Below, piece by piece: positions 7,927 to 18,566 of a stretch of DNA of 64,000 bases. The stretch lies in NCBI RefSeq assembly GCF_013280595.1, contig NZ_JAAATY010000003.1, positions 310,001 to 374,000 on the forward strand, given 5' to 3'. Numbering within the stretch: the stretch's first letter is position 1; each line of letters starts with the position of its first letter. Below the pieces are notes generated by a model. The model was given only the letters and a program-made list of their open reading frames with translations, searched no databases and was not told the DNA's origin. The translations under genes and the position numbers were made by a program. The DNA comes from Kibdelosporangium persicum (GTDB lineage Bacteria; Actinomycetota; Actinomycetes; Mycobacteriales; Pseudonocardiaceae).

Positions 7927-10217
7927 ACGTCGTACACGCCCTCGACGCTCCGAACGGCCTTGAGCACGTGCCCGAGGTGCTTCGGGTCGCCCATCTCGAA
8001 CGAGAACCGGGAAACCGCCACCCGATCACGTGACGTCGTCACCGACGCCGACAGGATGTTCACCCGTTCGTCGGCCAGCACCTTGGTGACGTCGGACAAC
8101 AGCCGGTGCCGGTCGAGCGCCTCGACCTGGATGGCCACGAGGAACACCGACGAAGCCGAAGGCGCCCATTCGACGTCGACCAACCGCTCAGGCTCGGCAA
8201 GCAGCTCGTCGGCGTTGGTGCAGTCGGTCCGGTGCACGCTCACCCCGCCGCCGCGGGTGACGAAACCGAGAATGTCGTCGCCCGGCACGGGGGTGCAGCA
8301 CCGCGCGAGTTTGACCCACACGTCCGACGCGCCCTTGACGACCACGCCCGCGTCACCGGACGCACGGCGACGAGTGACCGTCGACGGAGTCGCGCGCTCG
8401 GCCAGCTCCTCCTCGGCGTGCTCGACGCCGCCGAGCAACGCGACGAGCCGTTGAACGACATGGCGCCCTGACGTGTGTCCCTCACCCACGGCCGCGTACA
8501 GCGAAGTGATGTCCGGGTACCGCAGTTCACGGGACAGCGCCGTCATCGCGTCGACCGAGACAAGCCGCTGCATCGGCAGACCGACCCGGCGGACTTCCTT
8601 GGCGATCGCGTCCTTGCCTGCCTCGATCGCCTCTTCGCGGCGCTCCTTGGCGAACCACTGCTTGATCTTGGCCCGGGCCCGGGGTGACGCGGCGAACTGC
8701 AGCCAGTCGCGGGACGGACCGGCTCCCTCGGCCTTCGAGGTGAAGATCTCGACGACCTCGCCGTTCTCGAGCTTGCGCTCCAGCGCGACGAGCCGGCCGT
8801 TCACGCGCGCGCCGATGCACCTGTGCCCGACCTCAGTGTGCACGGCGTACGCGAAGTCGACCGGGGTCGACCCGGCGGGCAACGTGATGACGTCGCCCTT
8901 CGGCGTGAACACGAAGATCTCGCGGGTGGAGAACTGGTAGCGCAGCGACTCGAGGAACTCGCCCGGGTCGGCGGCCTCACGCTGCCAGTCGAGCAGCTGA
9001 CGCATCCACGCCATCTCGTCGACCTCGACGGCCTTGCTGTCGTGGGTGCCGCGGGTCTCCTTGTACCGCCAGTGCGCCGCGATGCCGTACTCGGCCGTGT
9101 GGTGCATGTCGTGCGTACGGATCTGCACCTCAAGCGGTTTGCCGTCCGGGCCGATCACGGTGGTGTGCAGCGACTGGTACACGCCGAACCGCGGCTGGGC
9201 GATGTAGTCCTTGAACCGGCCGGGCATCGGCTGCCACATGGCGTGCACGACGCCCATCGCGGCGTAGCAGTCACGCACGTCCTCGACCAGGAGCCGCACG
9301 CCGACCAGGTCGTGGATGTCGTCGAAGTCGCGCCCGCGCACGATCATCTTCTGGTGGATCGAGTAGTAGCGCTTCTGCCTGCCCTCGACCGTGCACTTGA
9401 TCTTGGCGTCGGTCAGGTGCTTGTCCAGCTCCTCGATCACCGCGTTGAGGTAGTTCTCGCGGGACGGGGCCCGGTTGGCGACCAGCCGGACGATCTCGTT
9501 GAACTTCTTGGGCTGCAGGATCGCGAACGCGAGGTCCTCCAGCTCCCACTTGACGGTGGCCATGCCCAGCCGGTGCGCCAGCGGGGCCAGCACCTCGAGG
9601 GTCTCCTTGGCCTTGCGCGCCTGTTTCTCCGGCGGCAGGAACCGCATGGTGCGCATGTTGTGCAGCCGGTCCGCCAGTTTGATCACCAGGACGCGCGGGT
9701 CCTTGGCCATCGCGATGATCATCTTGCGGATGGTCTCGGCCTCCGCGGCCGTGCCCAGCTTGACCTTGTCCAGCTTGGTCACGCCGTCGACCAGGTGCGC
9801 CACCTCGTCGCCGAAATCGGCTCGGAGCAGTTCGAGCGAGTAGTCGGTGTCCTCGACCGTGTCGTGCAGCAGCGCCGCGACCAGCGTCGTGGTGTCCATG
9901 CCCAGCTCGGCGAGGATCGTCGCGACCGCGAGCGGGTGGGTGATGTACGGGTCGCCGGACTTGCGGCGCTGATGCCGATGCTTCTCCTCGGCGACGTCGT
10001 ACGCCTGCTGGAGCAGCCCGAGGTCCGCTTTGGGGTGCAGTTCGCGGTGCACCGCGGCCAACGGTTCGAGCACCTGCTTGACAGGGGCCGCGCGCTGCGC
10101 GGTGATCCTGCGGGCCAGCCGTGTGCGGACACGACGGGTCGCTGAAGGCGGCCTGGGGACGGCCGCCTGTTCCGGGGCCGGTTTCAGGCTCGCCGCGGAC
10201 TCCACGTCATGACTCAC
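7902..10217 (-). CDS. rel: Bifunctional (p)ppGpp synthetase/hydrolase Rel
   Basis: 771 residues, the full length of actinobacterial Rel. Domains in order: HD hydrolase (about 60-220, HDTVEDTD with the metal-binding HD at 118-119), synthetase (about 270-400, with [20 protein letters not shown]), TGS (about 435-500, [17 protein letters not shown]) and C-terminal ACT (about 690-770). Intact HD and synthetase motifs indicate it both makes and degrades the alarmone during amino-acid starvation. Starts with GTG at 10217 behind GGGAG. It is last in the secD-secF-apt-rel run, the same order as in Mycobacterium. Confidence 0.97.
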   Translation of the reverse strand: MSHDVESAASLKPAPEQAAVPRPPSATRRVRTRLARRITAQRAAPVKQVLEPLAAVHRELHPKADLGLLQQAYDVAEEKHRHQRRKSGDPYITHPLAVATILAELGMDTTTLVAALLHDTVEDTDYSLELLRADFGDEVAHLVDGVTKLDKVKLGTAAEAETIRKMIIAMAKDPRVLVIKLADRLHNMRTMRFLPPEKQARKAKETLEVLAPLAHRLGMATVKWELEDLAFAILQPKKFNEIVRLVANRAPSRENYLNAVIEELDKHLTDAKIKCTVEGRQKRYYSIHQKMIVRGRDFDDIHDLVGVRLLVEDVRDCYAAMGVVHAMWQPMPGRFKDYIAQPRFGVYQSLHTTVIGPDGKPLEVQIRTHDMHHTAEYGIAAHWRYKETRGTHDSKAVEVDEMAWMRQLLDWQREAADPGEFLESLRYQFSTREIFVFTPKGDVITLPAGSTPVDFAYAVHTEVGHRCIGARVNGRLVALERKLENGEVVEIFTSKAEGAGPSRDWLQFAASPRARAKIKQWFAKERREEAIEAGKDAIAKEVRRVGLPMQRLVSVDAMTALSRELRYPDITSLYAAVGEGHTSGRHVVQRLVALLGGVEHAEEELAERATPSTVTRRRASGDAGVVVKGASDVWVKLARCCTPVPGDDILGFVTRGGGVSVHRTDCTNADELLAEPERLVDVEWAPSASSVFLVAIQVEALDRHRLLSDVTKVLADERVNILSASVTTSRDRVAVSRFSFEMGDPKHLGHVLKAVRSVEGVYDVYRVTSAS

Positions 10218-10328
10218 TCACACGCTCCCGCACTCACCAGAGCCGTCCGGGCCACGACTGAGGCCCGTGTACCGAGAATAACGCGTTGGCCCTGGTGACC
10301 ATGCCTGCTTCGCGCCAGGCGGCGGTCC

Positions 10329-10844
10329 TCACACGGTGAGTAGCGTGTCGAGTTTGCGTCCGGCCAGTCGGCTGCGACCGTCCAGTGCGCCGATCTCGAG
10401 CACCACTGTGATACCGGCCACTTCACCCTTGGCAAGTTCGACCAGTTCACATGCGGCGGCCGCGGTGCCGCCGGTGGCCAGGACATCGTCGATGACGGCC
10501 ACCCGCTGGCCCGGTTCGATCACGCCCGCCGGGATTTCCAGCTCCGCGGTGCCGTACTCGAGCGAATACGACGCCTTGCCGCCGACCACGGGCAGCTTGC
10601 CCGCCTTACGGACGGGGATGACGCCGAGCCCGAGGGAGTACGCGACGGCGGCGCCGAAGAAGAAGCCCCGCGCGTCGATTGCGACGACCGTATCGACGTC
10701 GTCCAGCGTGCCGGCCATGGCGTCGACCACCGCCTTGAACGCCGATGGGGTGCCCAGGACGGGCGTGATGTCCTGGAACATCACGCCCGGCTCGGGAAAG
10801 TCGGGCACTCGCCGGATCAGGGCGAGTGCCTCCGTCAGATCCAT
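10329..10844 (-). CDS. apt: Adenine phosphoribosyltransferase
   Basis: 171 residues. The PRPP-binding motif VAVIDDVLATGGTAAA and the AIDARGFFFGAAVA loop are those of Apt, which converts adenine and PRPP to AMP. ATG at 10844 (MDLTEALALI) gives the usual family length; no strong ribosome binding site precedes it. It begins 13 bp after the secF stop and precedes rel, an arrangement conserved across actinobacteria that puts a purine salvage enzyme beside the alarmone enzyme. Confidence 0.95.
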   Translation of the reverse strand: MDLTEALALIRRVPDFPEPGVMFQDITPVLGTPSAFKAVVDAMAGTLDDVDTVVAIDARGFFFGAAVAYSLGLGVIPVRKAGKLPVVGGKASYSLEYGTAELEIPAGVIEPGQRVAVIDDVLATGGTAAAACELVELAKGEVAGITVVLEIGALDGRSRLAGRKLDTLLTV

Positions 10845-10857
10845 GCAGGCACGTCCA

Positions 10858-12084
10858 TCAGTGCTTGCGCTTCCCGCTGGGCCGCTTGCCCTGCGGCTGG
10901 CCCTGCCGACGGCGCTGCTCGGCCGCACTCGGGTTGCGGACGGGCACGCCACCGGCGGCGCTGAGCGCGCGCTCCTTACGCAGCTCCGAAGACAGCGACT
11001 CCTCGTCGAACGACTCCGGCTTGTCCGCCACCTCGGCGCCCGCGGCCCGAGCGGCGAGGTTGGCCCGGCGCGCCTGCACGCGCCTGGCCTGCGCCTGGAA
11101 CTTCGGGTCACGCATGGTCAGGTCCACCAGCAGCGGGGTGGCCAGCGCGATCGAGGAGATCAGGCCGGCGAGCATACCGGTCAGCTGGACCAGCGCGAGG
11201 TCCTGCAGCGTGCCGACGCCCAGCAGAATGGCGCCGACGACCAGCAGGCCGATCACCGGCAGCAACGCGATCAACGCGGTGTTGATCGACCGCATCAGGG
11301 TCTGGTTGACCGCCAGGTTGGCCGCCTCGCCGTAGGTGCGGCGGGTCAGTCCGAGCAGGCCACGGGTGTTCTCCTTGACCTTGTCGAACACGACCACCGT
11401 GTCGTACAGCGAGAAGCCGAGGATGGTCAGCAGGCCGATCGCGGTCGCCGGGGTGACCTCGAAACCGATGATCGAGTACACACCCGCGGTCACGATCACG
11501 TCATGGAACAACGAGACCAACGCCGCGAGCGCCATCCGTCGCTCGAAGTACAACGCCAGGAAGATCGTCACCAGCACGAGGAACACACCGAGCGCGATCA
11601 GTGCCTGCTGGGTGACCTCACCGCCCCAGGTGCCGCTCACCGCGCTGTCGCTGATGGCGCCGTTCGGCTTGAGCTGATCGGTCATCGCCGTCTTCAGCCG
11701 GGAGATCTCGTTCTGGCTCAGCGTCTCGGTGCGGATCTGGATGGAGGCTGTGTCGCCCACACCCACGGCCTGCACGGAGCTCGGCTCCTTGCCGAGGGTG
11801 TCCCGGTAGACCTCGGTGACCTGCTCGGTGCTGATCGCCCCGGACGCACCCTGCGCCTGCAACTGGAGCTTGGTGCCGCCGGCGAAGTCGATACCGAAGT
11901 TGAAGCCGCGGAAGATCACCGAGGCCAGGCAGACCAGCACCAGTACCGAGAAGAAGATGTACCAGCGCTTGCGGTTGCCGATGACGTCCAGCGCGCCGTT
12001 GCCGACGTAGAGCCGCTGGAAGAACGACCCTCGCTTGGCCGGTGCGGCCGTGGCTGTCGTCTGAGTCTTGTCCTCGCCGGCCAC
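10858..12084 (-). CDS. secF: Protein translocase subunit SecF
   Basis: 408 residues with the SecF layout: N-terminal helix (about 43-62), the FNFGIDFAGGTKLQLQ strand, a periplasmic domain, and five further helices that include SLFHDVIVTAGVYS and GFSLYDTVVVFDKVKENTR. It works with SecD to complete translocation using the proton gradient. GTG at 12084 follows AAGGAGG and lies one base after the secD stop. The C-terminal tail after about residue 320 is long, basic and Gln/Arg-rich, a cytoplasmic extension. Confidence 0.96.
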   Translation of the reverse strand: MAGEDKTQTTATAAPAKRGSFFQRLYVGNGALDVIGNRKRWYIFFSVLVLVCLASVIFRGFNFGIDFAGGTKLQLQAQGASGAISTEQVTEVYRDTLGKEPSSVQAVGVGDTASIQIRTETLSQNEISRLKTAMTDQLKPNGAISDSAVSGTWGGEVTQQALIALGVFLVLVTIFLALYFERRMALAALVSLFHDVIVTAGVYSIIGFEVTPATAIGLLTILGFSLYDTVVVFDKVKENTRGLLGLTRRTYGEAANLAVNQTLMRSINTALIALLPVIGLLVVGAILLGVGTLQDLALVQLTGMLAGLISSIALATPLLVDLTMRDPKFQAQARRVQARRANLAARAAGAEVADKPESFDEESLSSELRKERALSAAGGVPVRNPSAAEQRRRQGQPQGKRPSGKRKH

Positions 12085-12085
12085 C

Positions 12086-13900
12086 TCAGGCCTCCTTCAC
12101 TGTGGGACCGGTGCCGCCTGCGGCCGACTTGACGCGTTCGGCGGCGTGACTCTCGCGGTGCGCCGCACCCAGCCCGACGAGCTTGGGGTTGGACAGCTTC
12201 TTGGACCGCGACACGATGGCGACCAGCGGGTGCGTCACCAGGAACACCACGATCAGGTCGAGCACCGTCGACATGCCGAGGGTGAACGCGAAGCCCTTCA
12301 CCTGGCCGACCGCGAGCAGGTACAGCACGGCGGCGGACAGGAACAGCACGGCGTCGGCGCTCAGGATGGTGCGGCGGGCACGGGCCCACGCGCGTGGCAC
12401 GGCCGACCGGAATGTTCGGCCTTCCCGCATTTCGTCCTTTATTCGTTCGAAGAACACCACGAACGAGTCGGCGGTGAATCCGATCGCGACGATCAGGCCG
12501 GCCACGCCCGCGAGGTCGAGGCTGTAGCCGATGACGCGGCCGAACAGCACGATGATCGCGTAGACGATGGCGAACGACAGCACCAGCGACAGGATCGTCA
12601 GCAGGCCGAGCAGACGGTAGTAGAACAGGCAGTACACGAACACCAGCAGCAGGCCGATCGCCCCGGCGATGATGCCTGCCTGCAGTGACGCGAGGCCGAG
12701 CGTCGCGGAGACGGTTTCCGCGTCGGACGACTGGAACGACAGCGGCAGCGAACCGTACTTCAGCACGTCGGCCAGTGCGGTCGCGGTGCGCTGGTTGAAG
12801 TTACCGCTGATCTCGGTGTTGCCGCCGGGGATCGGGCCCCGGATCTCCGGGGCCGAGACGACCTTGGTGTCCAGCACGAACGCGGCCCGCTGGCCGACGT
12901 TGGCGGCGGTGAACGTGGCCCAGATGTCCGCACCGGTGCCGTTGAAGCTCAGGTTGACCACGTAGCCCGCGCCCTGCGCGTTCGGGCCCGCGGTGGCGTC
13001 GCTGATGTCCTGTCCACGCAGGAACACCTTGCTGAGCACGTACTTCTCGGTGCCCTCCTGGTCGCACGCGACCAGCGGCAGGTTCGGGTCGTCGTTGCCG
13101 ACCAGGGGGTCCTCGGCCTCGCAGTTCAGCGACGCCAGGGCGGCCTGCTGTGCGGCCTGGTCCGCCTGCGGCGCGTTGCCGCCGTCCTCGGCGGTGGCCA
13201 GCGCCGGGTTCTGCCGGACGTCGCGTGCCTGCTTGATCTGGGCCGCGACCTCGGGGCTGACCGCGCCGGTGTCGTCGGCGGGCGGGGCGGGCTGCTGGGA
13301 CGACGGCGGCGGCGCGCTCGGAGTGGTGGGGTTGGCGCTCCCGGACGGCGGCTGCTGCTGCACGTGTGGCGCGGGACGTCCCTGCGGCTGGCTGCTGGCC
13401 GACGGTGCGGCGCTCTGGCCGCCGGACGCGGGCGGAGGCGTGGCGGGCTGGCTGCCGGACGGCGGTGGCTGGGTCCCGCTCGTCGGTGGCGCCTGCGAGG
13501 CCGGCGGCTGCTGGGGCGTGTTCGGGACCGCCAGCAGGACCTTGCGGAAACCGAGGGTCGCCGTCTGGCCGAGTTCCTTGGCCTTCTCGCCGCCGTCACC
13601 GGGCACCGTGATCACGATGTTGTTGCCGTCCAGAACGACCTCGGCACCGCTGATGCCCTGGCCGTTGACACGGGTCTCGATGATCTGCCGGGCCTGGTTG
13701 AGCGACTCCGGGCTCGGCGCGTTGCCGTCGAGCGTTCGCGCGGTCAGCACCACACGGGTGCCGCCCTTGAGGTCGATGCCCAGCTTGGGGACCGGTTTGT
13801 GGTCACCAGTGCCGAACACGAGGCCGTAGAGGACCGCGATGATCGCTATGAAGAAGGCGAGATAACGAACGGGGCGGAAGTGCCCAGCCGATGGTGCCAC
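12086..13900 (-). CDS. secD: Protein translocase subunit SecD with Pro/Gln-rich insert
   Basis: 604 residues. The first helix (about 12-30) precedes GIDLKGGTRVVL and the P1 periplasmic domain; the C-terminal half holds the five-helix SecDF core with GFTADSFVVFFERIKDEMREG. Between about residues 126 and 212 lies a low-complexity insert very rich in Pro, Ser, Gln and Ala; mycobacterial SecD proteins also carry a proline-rich stretch here. With SecF it pulls exported chains through SecYEG. Starts with GTG at 13900 and is separated by 150 bp from yajC upstream. Confidence 0.96.
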   Translation of the reverse strand: MAPSAGHFRPVRYLAFFIAIIAVLYGLVFGTGDHKPVPKLGIDLKGGTRVVLTARTLDGNAPSPESLNQARQIIETRVNGQGISGAEVVLDGNNIVITVPGDGGEKAKELGQTATLGFRKVLLAVPNTPQQPPASQAPPTSGTQPPPSGSQPATPPPASGGQSAAPSASSQPQGRPAPHVQQQPPSGSANPTTPSAPPPSSQQPAPPADDTGAVSPEVAAQIKQARDVRQNPALATAEDGGNAPQADQAAQQAALASLNCEAEDPLVGNDDPNLPLVACDQEGTEKYVLSKVFLRGQDISDATAGPNAQGAGYVVNLSFNGTGADIWATFTAANVGQRAAFVLDTKVVSAPEIRGPIPGGNTEISGNFNQRTATALADVLKYGSLPLSFQSSDAETVSATLGLASLQAGIIAGAIGLLLVFVYCLFYYRLLGLLTILSLVLSFAIVYAIIVLFGRVIGYSLDLAGVAGLIVAIGFTADSFVVFFERIKDEMREGRTFRSAVPRAWARARRTILSADAVLFLSAAVLYLLAVGQVKGFAFTLGMSTVLDLIVVFLVTHPLVAIVSRSKKLSNPKLVGLGAAHRESHAAERVKSAAGGTGPTVKEA

Positions 13901-14050
13901 GTCTGTCCGTCTCTCTATGCGTCACTAGTGGGGGAGCGGGCTCGGGTTGGTCATGACGCTGCGCCCGCACCCGATCTCGAATGGGTGAGGGCGCAGCGTA
14001 CCGCGAAGGCGATGAGGTTGGTGTTTTCCCCAGCGCTCAGTGCAGTGCGG

Positions 14051-14461
14051 TCAGCTCTTCTTGGTCTGCTCGAGCGGCGGGGCCACCTCGGCGGTGGACT
14101 TCGGCGTCTCGGACGTGACGGTCTTCTCGTCGGCCTTGGTCTCCTCGACCTCGGCGACGGCCTCGTCGTCGTCCTCCACCGTCTCCTCGACGACGTCGTC
14201 GCTGACCTTCTCCCGGATCGCGGCACGCAGCCAGGTGGTCACCACACCGTCGGCGATCTCCAGGTCAACCGTGGCGTCGTCATCGGTGTTCGCGACGTAG
14301 CCGTACAGGCCCGACGTGGTCATCACCTTGTCGCCGACCTCGATCGAGTTCTGCAGTTCCTGCTGCTGCTGCATCGCGCGCTTCTGCTTGCGGCTCATCA
14401 GCACCATGGGCACGATGAGCACCGCGATCAGCAGAAACGGAAGCAGTTGCCCGAGGTTCAT
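14051..14461 (-). CDS. yajC: Preprotein translocase subunit YajC
   Basis: 136 residues. One N-terminal helix (LLPFLLIAVLIVPMVLM) is followed by the family signature NSIEVGDKVMTTSGLYGYV and a very acidic C-terminal tail (about 90-136, Glu/Asp/Val-rich). YajC associates with SecDF. ATG at 14461 is preceded by GGAGAGAA; an in-frame start seven codons earlier is less likely. It lies upstream of secD in the same direction. Confidence 0.92.
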   Translation of the reverse strand: MNLGQLLPFLLIAVLIVPMVLMSRKQKRAMQQQQELQNSIEVGDKVMTTSGLYGYVANTDDDATVDLEIADGVVTTWLRAAIREKVSDDVVEETVEDDDEAVAEVEETKADEKTVTSETPKSTAEVAPPLEQTKKS

Positions 14462-14575
14462 TTCTCTCCGTTCGGCGGACATCCCGTTGGAGTGGAAATG
14501 CCCGATTGTTCTGGTTGCCTGCCGCCGAGTGTGCCACCAGCGCGTTACGCCCAGACATTCAGCCTGTGCGCGCGG

Positions 14576-15631
14576 TCACTCGTCGAACAGCGTAGGCGCC
14601 GCTTGACCTGGTGCGTCGCTCGGGGCTTGCAACCCGAGGTGCGCCCACGCGGTCGCTGTCGCTACTCGGCCACGAGGTGTTCTTGCCAGCATGCCAGCGC
14701 GTACCAGGTACGGCTCGCACACTTCCTCCACGGTAGTTGACTCCTCCCCCACGGCGACAGCCAAAGTCGAAATACCGACCGGTCCCCCGCTGAAGGATTT
14801 GACCAGGGCGTTCAGCACGGCCCGGTCGAGCCGGTCGAGGCCCAGTTCGTCGACGTCGTAGACCTCGAGCGCGGCCCTGGCCACCTCAACTGTGACCGCA
14901 CCGTTAGCTCGGACCTCCGCGTAGTCCCGGACGCGGCGCAGCAGGCGGTTGGCGATCCGGGGTGTGCCACGGGAGCGCCGCGCGATCTCCATCGCGCCGT
15001 CCGGCCGCAGGTCGACGCCCAGGATCGTGGCCGACCGAGCGAGTACCCGCTCCAGTTCGTGCGGCTCGTAGAACTCCATGTGCGCGGTGAAGCCGAACCG
15101 GTCCCGCAGCGGCCCGGTCAGCACACCGGACCGTGTCGTGGCGCCGACCAGCGTGAACGGCGCGATGTCGAGCGGGATGCTGGTCGCGCCCGGTCCCTTG
15201 CCGACCACCACGTCGACCCGGAAGTCCTCCATCGCCAGGTAGAGCATCTCCTCGGCGGGACGGGCGATCCGGTGGATCTCGTCGATGAACAGCACGTCGC
15301 CCTCGACGAGGTTGGACAGCATCGCGGCGAGGTCGCCCGCGCGCTCCAGCGCCGGGCCGGAGGTGATCCGGATGGCACTGCCCAGCTCGGCGGCGATGAT
15401 CATGGAAAGGCTGGTCTTGCCCAGGCCTGGCGGGCCGGACAGCAGCACGTGGTCGGGTGGCGCGCCGCGGCGCATCGCGCCTTCGAGCACGAGTTGCAGC
15501 TGCTCACGGACACGCGCCTGGCCGACGAACTCGCTCAGCCGCTTCGGTCGCAGCGTCGCCTCGACGTCGCGGTCCTCCGGCTCCGCCAATGGCGAGAGCG
15601 CGTCCTCGTCAGTCACCGGGCCATCCTGCAT
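14576..15631 (-). CDS. ruvB: Holliday junction branch migration ATPase RuvB
   Basis: 351 residues. AAA+ motor with Walker [10 protein letters not shown], Walker B FIDEIH, the sensor region [18 protein letters not shown] and a C-terminal winged helix containing [10 protein letters not shown] and [10 protein letters not shown]. RuvB hexamers drive branch migration on RuvA-bound junctions. ATG at 15631 lies 9 bp after ruvA. Full family length with no odd features. Confidence 0.97.
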   Translation of the reverse strand: MQDGPVTDEDALSPLAEPEDRDVEATLRPKRLSEFVGQARVREQLQLVLEGAMRRGAPPDHVLLSGPPGLGKTSLSMIIAAELGSAIRITSGPALERAGDLAAMLSNLVEGDVLFIDEIHRIARPAEEMLYLAMEDFRVDVVVGKGPGATSIPLDIAPFTLVGATTRSGVLTGPLRDRFGFTAHMEFYEPHELERVLARSATILGVDLRPDGAMEIARRSRGTPRIANRLLRRVRDYAEVRANGAVTVEVARAALEVYDVDELGLDRLDRAVLNALVKSFSGGPVGISTLAVAVGEESTTVEEVCEPYLVRAGMLARTPRGRVATATAWAHLGLQAPSDAPGQAAPTLFDE

Positions 15632-15640
15632 GGCGCTCCC

Positions 15641-16237
15641 CTATCGCTTGCGACCGAGGACGGCCAGGGACTTGCGCAGCACCGCCGCGGTGTCACCGGC
15701 GGAGTTCTCGGCGAGCACGCCGTCGACGGCCTGCTCGGCGGCTTTCAGCGCGAACCCGAGACCGACGAGGGCTTCGACGACGGACCCACGCACCACGTTC
15801 GCGGTCGGCGCGACCGGCGACTCGGCGCCGGTCGCGAGGGCGCCGACCTTGTCGCGCAGTTCGATGATCAGCCGCTCGGCGCCCTTCTTGCCGATGCCGG
15901 GGACCTGCGTGAGCATCGCGACGTTGCCCTCGGACAGCGCGGTGCGGAGCTTGTCGGGTTCGAGGACCGCGAGCATCGCCAGGCCGAGGCGCGGGCCAAT
16001 GCCCGACACGGTCAGCAGCATCCAGAACAGGTCACGTGCGTCCGTGTCGGCGAAGCCGAAGAGCGTCAGGGAGTCCTCGCGCACGATGAGGGCGGTGTAG
16101 AGCTGGGCTTCCTCGCCCCGGCGCAAGGTCGCCAGCGTGGACGGCGCGGCCTGGACCGCGAAGCCGACGCCGCCGACCTCGATCACGGCGTGGTCCAGTC
16201 CGACCGACTGCACCGGTCCGCGTACCGACGAGATCAC
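15641..16237 (-). CDS. ruvA: Holliday junction DNA helicase subunit RuvA
   Basis: 198 residues starting with GTG at 16237 in a GTGA overlap with the ruvC stop. N-terminal OB domain ([20 protein letters not shown]), two helix-hairpin-helix motifs ([14 protein letters not shown] and [13 protein letters not shown]) and the C-terminal RuvB-binding domain are all present. It binds the four-way junction and loads RuvB. Confidence 0.96.
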   Translation of the reverse strand: MISSVRGPVQSVGLDHAVIEVGGVGFAVQAAPSTLATLRRGEEAQLYTALIVREDSLTLFGFADTDARDLFWMLLTVSGIGPRLGLAMLAVLEPDKLRTALSEGNVAMLTQVPGIGKKGAERLIIELRDKVGALATGAESPVAPTANVVRGSVVEALVGLGFALKAAEQAVDGVLAENSAGDTAAVLRKSLAVLGRKR

Positions 16238-16803
16238 CGCTTCGCTCCTTTTCGTGCTTCGGCCAGCCGGGCCTTGTGCACCCGGGCCAGTTCCGCCGCG
16301 CGCTGTTCGGCCTCGGCGAGCCGGGCGCGCATCGGCGCGCGCCAAATGTGACAGATGGCCAGCGCGAGCGCGTCGGCGGCGTCCGCCGTCGCCGGTTTCT
16401 CCTGCAGCTTGAGCAGCCGCATCACCATCGCGGTCACCTGCGCCTTGTCGGCCCGGCCGGAACCGGTGACGGCGGCTTTGACCTCGCTGGGAGTGTGGAA
16501 CTCGACTTTCAGGCCGCGCCGGGCCGCGGTGACCGCGACGACGCCGCCCGCCTGCGCGGTGCCCATCGCCGTCTGCACGTTGTACTGGCTGAACACGCGC
16601 TCGACCGCGACGACATCCGGTTTGTGCAGGTCCAGCCAGCCCTCGACGGCGTCCGCGACCGCCAGGAGACGGTCGGCCAGCGCCGCGTCGACCGGCGTGC
16701 GGACCGTGTCCACGGCGACACACGTGACCTTCCGGCCGGTCCCGCCGTCGACCACGGCGATACCGCACCTGGTCAAGCCCGGGTCGACACCGAGCACACG
16801 CAC
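16234..16803 (-). CDS. ruvC: Crossover junction endodeoxyribonuclease RuvC
   Basis: 189 residues. Catalytic acidic residues are visible: D7 in [14 protein letters not shown], Glu in VAVERVF, and the paired Asp in [15 protein letters not shown]. RuvC resolves junctions processed by RuvAB. GTG at 16803 was chosen with AGGGG upstream; a GTG two codons later is possible. The C-terminus extends beyond the nuclease core with a basic helix rich in Ala, Arg and Glu. It is the first gene of the ruvCAB operon. Confidence 0.95.
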   Translation of the reverse strand: MRVLGVDPGLTRCGIAVVDGGTGRKVTCVAVDTVRTPVDAALADRLLAVADAVEGWLDLHKPDVVAVERVFSQYNVQTAMGTAQAGGVVAVTAARRGLKVEFHTPSEVKAAVTGSGRADKAQVTAMVMRLLKLQEKPATADAADALALAICHIWRAPMRARLAEAEQRAAELARVHKARLAEARKGAKR

Positions 16804-16890
16804 ACCATCACCCCTAAGAACGCCTGTTCGAAAGCCTATCCCGGCAGCCCGTGCAGGCTGGGCAGGACACGCCCTGGGCATGATGGGTTC

Positions 16891-17334
16891 GTGACCCCCG
16901 AAGAGATCATCAAGGTGCTGGACCTGCGGCCGCTGCCCGTGGAAGGCGGACTGTACAAGGAGAACCTCAACGGCCATCCGAACGCCTCGGCGATCTACTA
17001 CATGCTGGTGGCGCCGCAGGTCTCCCGGCTGCACAAGCTGGACCACATCGAGATCTACTCGTACCACGCGGGCGCGGCCGCCCGGTTGTTGCTGCTGCAC
17101 CCGGACGGCCGGGTCGACCGGCCGGTCCTCGGCATGGATCTGGCCGCGGGCGAACGTCCGCAGGTGATCGTGCCCGCCGGGACGTGGCAGGCGACCGAGA
17201 CCTTGGGCGAATGGAGCCTGCTCGGCACGGTCATGTCGCCGCCGTACCACGAGGACGGAGTGACTTTCGCCGAAGCAGGCCCTCTCGCCGCCGCCTATCC
17301 CGCTGCCGCCGAGGACATATCGCGCTTGGCCTGA
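16891..17334 (+). CDS. DUF985 cupin-like protein
   Basis: 147 residues starting with GTG at 16891. The pattern [39 protein letters not shown] and [12 protein letters not shown] matches the cupin-fold DUF985 family (YML079-like). The His/Glu residues around [11 protein letters not shown] could form a metal site, but no enzymatic role is established for the family. It is divergent from ruvC and its 3' end overlaps the antiporter gene by 40 bp. Confidence 0.85.
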   Translation: MTPEEIIKVLDLRPLPVEGGLYKENLNGHPNASAIYYMLVAPQVSRLHKLDHIEIYSYHAGAAARLLLLHPDGRVDRPVLGMDLAAGERPQVIVPAGTWQATETLGEWSLLGTVMSPPYHEDGVTFAEAGPLAAAYPAAAEDISRLA

Positions 17335-18557
17335 CGGCGTTCCGCGCGCCGGTCGAGCCAGCTCAGCCACGGCGCGGTCATCATCGTCGTCACGATCGCG
17401 ACCAGCACCAGGACACTGAACAGCGCCTGCGTCACGATGCCGACCTGAAGGCCGACGTTCAACGCGATCAACTGCATGAGACCGCGGGCGTTCATCAGCA
17501 CGCCGACCCGCATCGCGACGAAGTTGTCCTCGCCGGTCAGTCGCGCCGCCGCCCAGCACGCGCCGAACTTGCCGATGACCGCGACGGCGACGCTGGCCAC
17601 CGCGAGCAGCATCAGCGGCACGGTGAACAGCAGGCCGAACGACGTGTTCAGGCCGGAGTAGGCGAAGAACAACGGCAGGAAAACGACTTTGGTCACCGAG
17701 CTGATGGCGCTGACGATCTTCTCGGCGAGTTCACCGCGCGGGAAGATGAAGCCGACGCAGAAACCGCCGAAGACGGAGTAGAGCCCGATCAGGTCGGTCC
17801 ACCACGCGGCGGCGAACAGGACGACCGCGGTCGCCAGCACCAGGTGCTCCGTGGCCATCCCCGGCCGCGCCATGACCCAGGCGAGGGCGGGCCGGGCGAT
17901 GAACCAGATCACCAGGACGAACAGCAGCGTTCCGCCCGCGGTGACGAGGATCTTGCTGGGATCGCCCGTCGCGAGGCCGATCGTCAGGGCCAGCAGGATC
18001 CACGCCACGCCGTCGTCGAGTGCGCCCGCGGCCAACGACAGTGAACCCTGGCGCGTGCGGGTCAGGTTCCGTTCGCTGATGATCCGCGCCAGCATCGGGA
18101 ACGCCGTGATCGCCAGTGCGACTCCGACGAACAACGCGGACACCCCGACCGGGACGCCTTCTTTGAGCGCGTCCACATGTCCCTGCGTCACCAGGATCAG
18201 ACCGACGCCGAGGAGCAGAGGAGCGGTGACCCCGGCGAGTGACACCGTTCCCGCCGGGCGACCGAGGCCCCGGACCTTGTGCGACGCGAACTGGTGGCCG
18301 ACTTCGAACATGAACGCGACCAGTCCGATGTGGCTGACGACGTACAGCATCGGCCGGACTTCGTCGGGGAACAACGCGTCCTGCACGCCGGGCAGCAGCA
18401 GTCCCAGTAAGGACGGCCCCAGCAGAACGCCCGCGATCATCTCCCCGACGACCGGCGGCTGGCCGATCCGCCGAGCGGCCATCACCACCACTCGGCACGT
18501 CAGCAGGATGATGACCGCGGCTAGGAAGAATCGCGCGGTAGTGGTGGCGATGTCCAT
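17295..18557 (-). CDS. Cation:proton antiporter (CPA2 family)
   Basis: 420 residues with about twelve helices. The family features are [19 protein letters not shown] near the N-terminus and [17 protein letters not shown], which carries the ion-binding Asp pair, in the middle. It would exchange protons for sodium or potassium. ATG at 18557 lies nine bp after the P450 stop, with AGGGGAC in that gap, so it is the fourth gene of the redox operon. Antiporters of this family also occur in glycopeptide antibiotic clusters, which is suggestive only. Confidence 0.88.
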   Translation of the reverse strand: MDIATTTARFFLAAVIILLTCRVVVMAARRIGQPPVVGEMIAGVLLGPSLLGLLLPGVQDALFPDEVRPMLYVVSHIGLVAFMFEVGHQFASHKVRGLGRPAGTVSLAGVTAPLLLGVGLILVTQGHVDALKEGVPVGVSALFVGVALAITAFPMLARIISERNLTRTRQGSLSLAAGALDDGVAWILLALTIGLATGDPSKILVTAGGTLLFVLVIWFIARPALAWVMARPGMATEHLVLATAVVLFAAAWWTDLIGLYSVFGGFCVGFIFPRGELAEKIVSAISSVTKVVFLPLFFAYSGLNTSFGLLFTVPLMLLAVASVAVAVIGKFGACWAAARLTGEDNFVAMRVGVLMNARGLMQLIALNVGLQVGIVTQALFSVLVLVAIVTTMMTAPWLSWLDRRAERRQAKRDMSSAAAG

Positions 18558-18566
18558 CTGGTCCCC

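Noticed and set aside
8823-10145. 440-codon open frame opposite rel
   Set aside because: Antisense to an unambiguous Rel protein with complete domains; its translation has no family resemblance.
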